From Humulus lupulus (Eukaryota > Streptophyta > Magnoliopsida > Rosales > Cannabaceae), in NCBI RefSeq assembly GCF_963169125.1, contig NC_084795.1, forward strand, positions 132,411,701 through 132,475,700: a stretch of DNA of 64,000 nt. Reading direction: 5' to 3'. The notes beneath the pieces are model-generated. The model ran no database searches. It was not told the origin of the DNA and worked only from the letters and a program-made list of their open reading frames with translations. Below are positions 57,953-64,000 of the stretch, piece by piece. The position numbers were made by a program, and so were the translations under genes. The stretch's first letter is position 1; each line of letters starts with the position of its first letter.

Positions 57953-60900
57953 TCATTGATAATATCTCTTCAAATGGATGGCGTTCCAAGTTCGTGGGAC
58001 TGCCCCTCCGTTTAGCCGAGCTAATTTATAAGTCCCTTCTTTAATGACCTCGATGACTTGATATGGCCCTTCCCAGTTGAGTCCCAAGACTCCATCCTTG
58101 GGATCCTTACTGGCCAAGAAAACTCTCCTGAGGACCAGGTCACCAACGTTAAAGGCGTGATTCTTGACTTTTGAGTTGAAATAGCGAGTGATCTTCTGCT
58201 GATAATGGGCGAGCTGGAGTTGCGAATCCTCTCGCCTTTCATCAACCAAGTCAAGGGAAGCGCAAAGTAGCTCGTGGTTGCGGTCCTGGTCATATGACTG
58301 GTCCCTATGCGAAAGTACCCTAATCTCCACAGGGAGGACTGCTTCACTCCCGAAGGTCAAGGAGAAAGGAGTATGACCCGTAGGAGTTCGATGCGAGGTC
58401 CAGTATGCCCAGAGAACCTAGGGGAGTTGTTCTGGCCAGACCCCCTTCGCTTCGTCTAGTCTCTTCTTGAGGCTTGCCTTTAACGTCTTGTTGACAGCCT
58501 CGACCTGGCCATTCACCTGAGGATATGCCACGGAGGAGAAACTTTTCACAATTCCATACCTTTCACAAAACTCGGTGAATAGGTCGCTGTCGAACTGAGT
58601 CCCATTGTCGGAAACGATCTTCTTGGGCAGCCCAAATCGACAGATAATGCTCTTAACCACGAAGTCAAGGATTTTTTTGGAAGTTATCGTTGCCAAAGGT
58701 TCTGCCTCATCCCACTTTGTAAAGTAGTCGATGGCCACCACGGCGTAACGGACCCCGCCTTTTCCAGTAGGGAGGGCGCCAACCAAGTCGATCCCCCAAA
58801 CTGCAAACGGCCATGGGGAAGAGATCATCTTTAGCTCGACTGGGGGAGCTCAGGAAACTGTGGCGAATCGCTGGCACTTGTCACACTTCTTCACGTATGA
58901 GATCGAGTCTTTGGACAGAGTTGGCCAGTAATAACCTTGCCTCAGGACCTTTAAGGCCAAGCTTTTCCCCCCAGTGTGATCACCGCAAAAACCCTCATGC
59001 ACCTCCTGCAGGATGGCCTGTGCTTCGCTTGGAAGAACACATCGTAAGAGAGGTAGGGAGTGCCCACGTCGGTATAGCACCGCGTCTACTATCGTATACC
59101 TGGGAGCTTGATACAGCACTCGCCGTGCATCATTACGTCCTTCAGGTAGCTTTCCCTCGGTGAGATACTCAAGGATGGGGGTCATTCAGGTCGGCCTGGC
59201 GTCGATCATCTCGACCTCCGTCCAGACTTCTTCTATACTTGGTTTCTCCAAGAATTCTACTGGCACTAACCCCAAGGTCTCCGTCTCCCCGGAGGTGGCG
59301 AGCTTGGCAAGAGCGTCTGCGTTAGCGTTCTGCTCCCGAGGTATCTGCTCGATCGAACCTCGCCCAAACGCGGATAGCTCAACCTTTACCTTTGCTAGAT
59401 AGGCGACCATCTTGGGTCCTCGTCCTTGATATTCGCCCAGAACCTGGTTTACCACGAGCTGGGAGTCACTGAAGCACTGGACGGAGCTCGCCCTCAGCTC
59501 TTGGGCTATCCTTAGCCTGGCCAGCAAAGCTTTGTATTCGGCCTCGTTGTTGGAGGCCTTGAATCCGAATCTCAGCGCCGAGTGGAATCTATGTCCTTCA
59601 GGGGATATCAAAATGATTCCAGCTCCGGAGCCGCTCTCTTTGGATGAACCATCCACGAATATCCTCCATGATGCCTGGGCTGAGGTGACCTGGGGTGAGT
59701 CTTCTGTAGGATCCTCCCGCAATCCTGTGCACTCTGCTACAAAATCGGCCAGGGCCTGACTCTTTATAGCAGTTCGCGGAGTGTACAGAATCTCGAACTG
59801 GCTGAGTTCGATTGCCCACTTTAACAAGCGTCCCGATGCTTCAGGTTTTTGCAAAACCTGCCTTAAAGGCTGATCGGTCATGACGTGTATTGAGTGGGAC
59901 TGGAAGTACGGCCTGAGATTTTGTGAGGCCGTGATAAGGCAGAATGCCAACTTCTCCATCAACGGGTACCGGGATTCAGCTCCGAGAAGTCTCTTGCTGA
60001 TGTAGTAGACTGGCTTCTGAATCCAGTCTTCTTCCCGGACTAATACGGCACTGGCTGCATCCTCTGTGACAGCCAGATAGAGAAAAAAAGGTTCTCCTAC
60101 TTTTGGTTTGGATAGTACGGGTGGCTCGGCCAGATGTACCTTCAGGTCGAGGAAAGCGCTTTCGCATTCTTCTGTCCACTCGAACTTCTTGTTTCCTCGG
60201 AGCAGGTTGTAGAATGGCAAACACTTATCGGTGGACTTTGAAATAAACCGATTGAGGGCTGCCACCCTTCCTGTCAGGCCTTGGACATCTTTGCGCGACC
60301 TGGGTGAGGGAAGCTCGAGCAATGATCTGATCTTGTTGGGGTTCGCCTCGATTCCCCGGGTATTGACGATGAAACCCAGGAATTTTCCCGATGCGACTCC
60401 AAAAGTGCACTTCTGTGGATTTAGCCTCATGCCATCCTCCCGTAGTATCTTGAAGCATTCCTCCAGGTCAGAAACATGGTTATCGACATTCTTTGACTTG
60501 ACTAGCATGTCATCAACGTACACTTCCATATTTTTTCCGATCTGGTCTGCGAACATTCTATTCACTAACCTTTGATACATAGCTTCGGCGTTCTTCAGCC
60601 CGAAGGGCATGACCTTGTAACAATAAACGTTAGTCGGGGTCATGAAACTGGTGTGCTCCTAGTCCGCCGGATTCATGGCGATCTGATTGTAGCCTGAGTA
60701 CGTGTCCATAAAGGACATGAGCTCATGCCCCGCCGTGGCATCCACCAACTGGTCGATCCTTGGCAATGGAAAACAATCCTTGGGGCAGGCTTTATTCAGG
60801 TCGGAGAAGTCGATGCAGGTCCGCCATTTCCCGTTGGGCTTTGGGATCAGCACGGGGTTGGCGACCCAAATCGGAAACTTGGCTTCACGGATAAAGCCGC

Positions 60901-63900
60901 ATTTTTTGAGCTGGGCTACTTCTCCCTCTAAGGGTTCAGCCCGGGTTGTTCCTAGGCATCTCTGCTTCTGGGACTTTGCAGGAATGCCTTTATCCAGATG
61001 AAGTGTGTGCATGATGACACTCGGGCTGATTCCCACCATGTCTTCGTGTGACCACGCAAACACATCCAGGTTATCCCGCAAAAATCTGTTCAGCTCCGCT
61101 TTCCTCTCGCTGCAGAGGTTTTTTCCGAGCTTGACCATCCGTGATGGGTTTTGCGGATCAATGTTTACTTCCTCGAGCTCCTCAATAGCTTAGAGCTCGG
61201 ATCTGTCATCGCCTATTCGGGGGTCAGTATCCTCACTTAAGATGATATTTTCCCCCTCGGCGCTTTGAGGTTTTTCAATCTTAGGACCAGCCAAGGGGTC
61301 CCGAGATTCCACTTCACCACTTTGGATGGCCATTGCTAGCTGCCCAGGTTTCGATTTTCCCTTCATGGAAATGCTGTAGCATTCCCTGCCAGCGAGCTGA
61401 TCGCCACGGACAGTGCACATTCCCATGGAGATAGGAAATTTCATCGCGAGGTGGCGAATGGACGTGGCGGCCTCAAAGGCTATGAGCGTGGGCCGTCCCA
61501 AAATTGCGTTGTACGCAGCGAAGAAGTCGATGACCACGAACTCGAGGAGTTTCGAGACTGTCCGAGGTCCTTCCCCTAGGGTGATCACCAGCTCGATAGT
61601 CCCTATAGCCGCTGATCCTTCTCCCAAAAAACCATATAGCATCATGGAGGTCGCCTTCAGCTCGGCGACAGTCAAACCCATCTTCTCTAATGTGGACCGG
61701 AATAGGAGGTTCACCGAGCTCCCATTGTCGATCAGCACCCTCCTAACCCTCTGATTAGCGAGCTGAACTGCTACGACCAGAGGGTCATTGTGCGGGAACT
61801 AGACATGGCCCGCATCTTCTTCTGTAAAAATGATCGGTTGCTTCTCCAATCGCTGCTGCTTTGGCAGGCGCTGCTCCGGGACGAACTCTACTCCATTATG
61901 CGCCTTGAGTTCATTCATGTACCTCTTCTGGGCACCCCTGCTCGTGCCAACCATATGCGGACCTCCAAAGATGGTGGATATCTCCCCTCCTATCATGGGA
62001 GGAGGGACGTCCTGATCTACCCGAGACCCGGGCTGACTGGCTGGGACTTCTGGAGAAGGTCGACTTGCTGGAACCCTGTTCCGCGCATACTGGGCCAAGG
62101 GGCCAGCTCGGATGAGAGTCTCGATCTCATCTTTCAAATGCCTACAATCATCGGTATTGTGGCCAACTTCATTGTGAAAACGGCAAAACTTGGAGGTGTC
62201 TCTCTTCCCCTTTTGGTGCTTCAAAGGCTCCGGCCTCTTCCAGGGGAGGCGAGTAGAGTTTTCTAGGAAAATATTTTCCCTAGACTGGGTGAGCTCTGTA
62301 TAAGTCGCCTAGACGGGCTTGAACTTGTCTACAGACTTATTCTTCTTTGGGTCGTGCTGGCTGTTTTCGCCATTCCCCTTTATTTTGCCTCCACCGAGCT
62401 GGTTGTTCTGTGTGACGTTTTGGGTCGCTGCCACGATGTCCATCCCCACTCCAGCGGGCTGATCAGGGACCTGGCTGGTTCCTGCAGCTGAGGCCTTGGT
62501 TTCCTCCAAGTTGATCCATTCCTAGGCCCTGTTAAGGAATTCGTTAACCGAGCTAACTCCCTTTCTTTGTATATCTTTCCAGAGTTCTCCTCCGACGAGG
62601 ATTCCAGTTCTCATGGCCATGAGCTTGGAACTATCATCCGCGTCTCTGGCCCGAGCAGCGACGTTCGCAAATCTGCTCAGGTAGGCCTTCAGAGTTTCAC
62701 CGGGCTGCTTCCTCATGTTAGCCAGAGAGTCGGCCTGAACGCGGGCAGCCTGGGAGGCTCGGAATGCCCTTCTGAAGTCAGCCGAGAAAGTTTTTCAGGA
62801 GCTGATTGACTGTCTTTTGCCTTGCTTGAACCACTGCCTGGCTGGTCCACTCAGGGTGGAAGGAAAGATTAAACATCTCAGCTCGGGGCCAATGTTGTGG
62901 GCCATCATCAGGGTGTTGAACATCCCCAGATGATCCGATGAATCTCCGTCTCCATCGAACTTAGACAGGTGCGGCATACGGAAACCAGGTGGGTAAGCCG
63001 TTGCTGCTATGTTGGGGGTGAAGAGCTCCATCTCGTCCCCTGAATCATATTCATCTTTTTCTTTCTCCGATAGGAGCTTCCTCGTCAGCTCCTCCATCTG
63101 GGCCCGGTGCTCATGGGTTTGGTCCTGATTTCCTTGGTTATTCCGGGGTTGTTCAACAACTCCGGACCCATTGTACATATTTGGTGGGTTATTGCCCCTC
63201 CTATCTTGAGATAGGTTATTTGGGGCATTCCCGCCGTTACGTACTTCGGACAGGGCTCCCCCTAAGCGAGCATGGCTGTCTCCTTCTACTGGCTCCCCCC
63301 TATGAGAGTTAAGGCGATCTCGCAGGTCGCCCCCCTGGGTGGCTTGTGGACTTTGTGCCGAGCTCAAATGCTGACGCAGGTCTCCGCCAGAAAGGTCACT
63401 TCGGCGACTGCCGATCCAGTAGCTCCTGCTAGAGAGGCTCGGAGCCCGCCTTTGGTGGTGAGGATCTGGGCTTTCCCTCAGCGCCCTGCTACGTCGGGAA
63501 GGTCCGGCTGATGGCGAGTTTCTCCTGCTACTTCCATAGGCTGGAATATCTCGGACGGGCTGAGGAGGAGATGGATATCTGATTGGAGACGGAGGATGCT
63601 TGACCGGAGAGGCGATCCTAGTTCCGTCAGGACGGATCAAATTAGGTGGGGGCCTTTCAGCCCTGCCACCCTGCGGGTCCTGCGCCTGGCGGTCTGGACG
63701 AGGCGCAGGACGGCTGTTGGGGACTGGCTGACGCTGCGAGCCCTCCTCGGACCTCCTTCTGGATTTTGCTCGAGCTCTCCTGGGTGCGTTCGAGGCTGGT
63801 TGGGAGCTAGGAGTTGAAGTTCTGACTAAACGGCTGTACTGTTGTTGTTCGACTCTAGGCATCTCTCTGAAGTTTGCCTCTCGACGGTGCGATGAAGGAG

Positions 63901-64000
63901 TGGAGTTGGCTGTCGGAAGTCTGTCTGAGCGACTATGCCTGGACCGGTTACCCCGGCGAGACTTAGGAGCCTTGCCTTGCCTCTCTCCGACGTTAGTGTC
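57953..64000 (-). pseudogene. Tat-2 gag-pol polyprotein, partial, nine stops
   Basis: One frame spans the whole stretch without a frameshift; its start lies beyond the window. In order: basic, Pro/Arg-rich N-terminus; gag core (about 62650-62960, MPHLSKFDGDGDSSDHL); a CRFHNEVGHNTDDC zinc-like motif (about 62170); protease LIDNGSSVNLL (61710-61738); RT with YVDDMLVKS (about 60510); a degenerate first RNase H; a second RNase H with IFVDGSS, NNEAEY and SDSQL (about 59400-59650); and integrase with HEGFCGDHTGG, CDKCQRF, GIDLVGALP and SDNGTQFDS plus the catalytic Glu in NGQVEAVNKTL. Stops lie at 62795, 62522, 62309, 61799, 61190, 60659, 59186, 58850 and 58418. Final stop 57953-57955. Plus-strand frames here are shadows. 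Confidence 0.9.

Larger units (their letters stand above)
53263..64000 (-). mobile_element. Tat-2: Tat-lineage Ty3/gypsy element with antisense gene
   Basis: On the minus strand, gag, protease, RT, two RNase H domains and integrase run from the right edge to 57953. After a 0.5-kb gap, a gene on the opposite strand occupies 54742-57437. A polypurine tract and LTR follow at the left end. An extra RNase H and an antisense ORF between pol and the 3' LTR are known features of Tat elements. The 5' LTR and the gag start lie beyond 64000. Confidence 0.9.

Noticed and set aside
58813..61754. Many plus-strand frames opposite Tat-2 pol
   Set aside because: They are antisense shadows of the GC-rich pol frame, without promoter or splice signals. 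The real antisense gene is at 54742-57437.

Overview
This window is nuclear DNA of a flowering plant, probably a eudicot. The evidence is an AT-rich background with canonical GT-AG introns, and nested plant LTR retrotransposons of the Copia, chromovirus (Tekay/Del-like), Athila-like and Tat-like groups. There are also En/Spm-type CACTA transposons, a LINE remnant and a fold-back MITE-like element. I found no single-copy cellular gene, rRNA, tRNA gene or CRISPR array that I could support. Almost every long open frame is transposon protein or a chance frame inside an LTR.

Layout, left half. 1-1446 is the 3' end and LTR of a Tat-type element (Tat-1). 1447 to about 32775 is one old Copia element split by later insertions. 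These are Tekay-1 (3112-15010, minus strand, TSD AGTGC), which itself holds solo LTR A (8370-10780, TSD ATTCT); an Athila-like solo LTR (15685-17114, TSD GGATT/GGTTT); solo LTR B (18777-21244, TSD GTGGT); and Tekay-2 (22270-30991, plus strand). Reading across the insertions gives Copia gag, protease, integrase, RT and RNase H in order, ending at a Copia 3' LTR (31537 to about 32775).

Middle. About 32776-36964 is the 3' part of a CACTA element. It has a gutted TNP2-like transposase and a second, five-exon gene, and it ends in a CACTACCAG terminus. 36965-37799 is unassigned. 37800-39501 is one end of another CACTA-like element. 39502-46637 is an Athila-like element with LTR, tRNA-Asp primer site, gag and pol, cut off in integrase. 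46638-47492 is a second copy of the block that lies just left of the Athila element. 47493-50429 is low-complexity and AT-rich DNA with a 387-bp fold-back and a LINE RT fragment.

Right end. 50430-53262 is the 3' half of a third Tekay-like element with its LTR. 53263-64000 is a Tat element (Tat-2) on the minus strand, running off the window. Its gag-pol is one uninterrupted frame of about 2015 codons carrying nine stops. Downstream of pol, on the opposite strand, it carries a separate four-exon gene with its own TATA promoter. The points most worth following up are a repeated hairpin with base-pair covariation in the Athila leader, the promoter-driven antisense gene of Tat, the stop-only decay of Tat-2, and the duplicated CACTA block around the Athila fragment.
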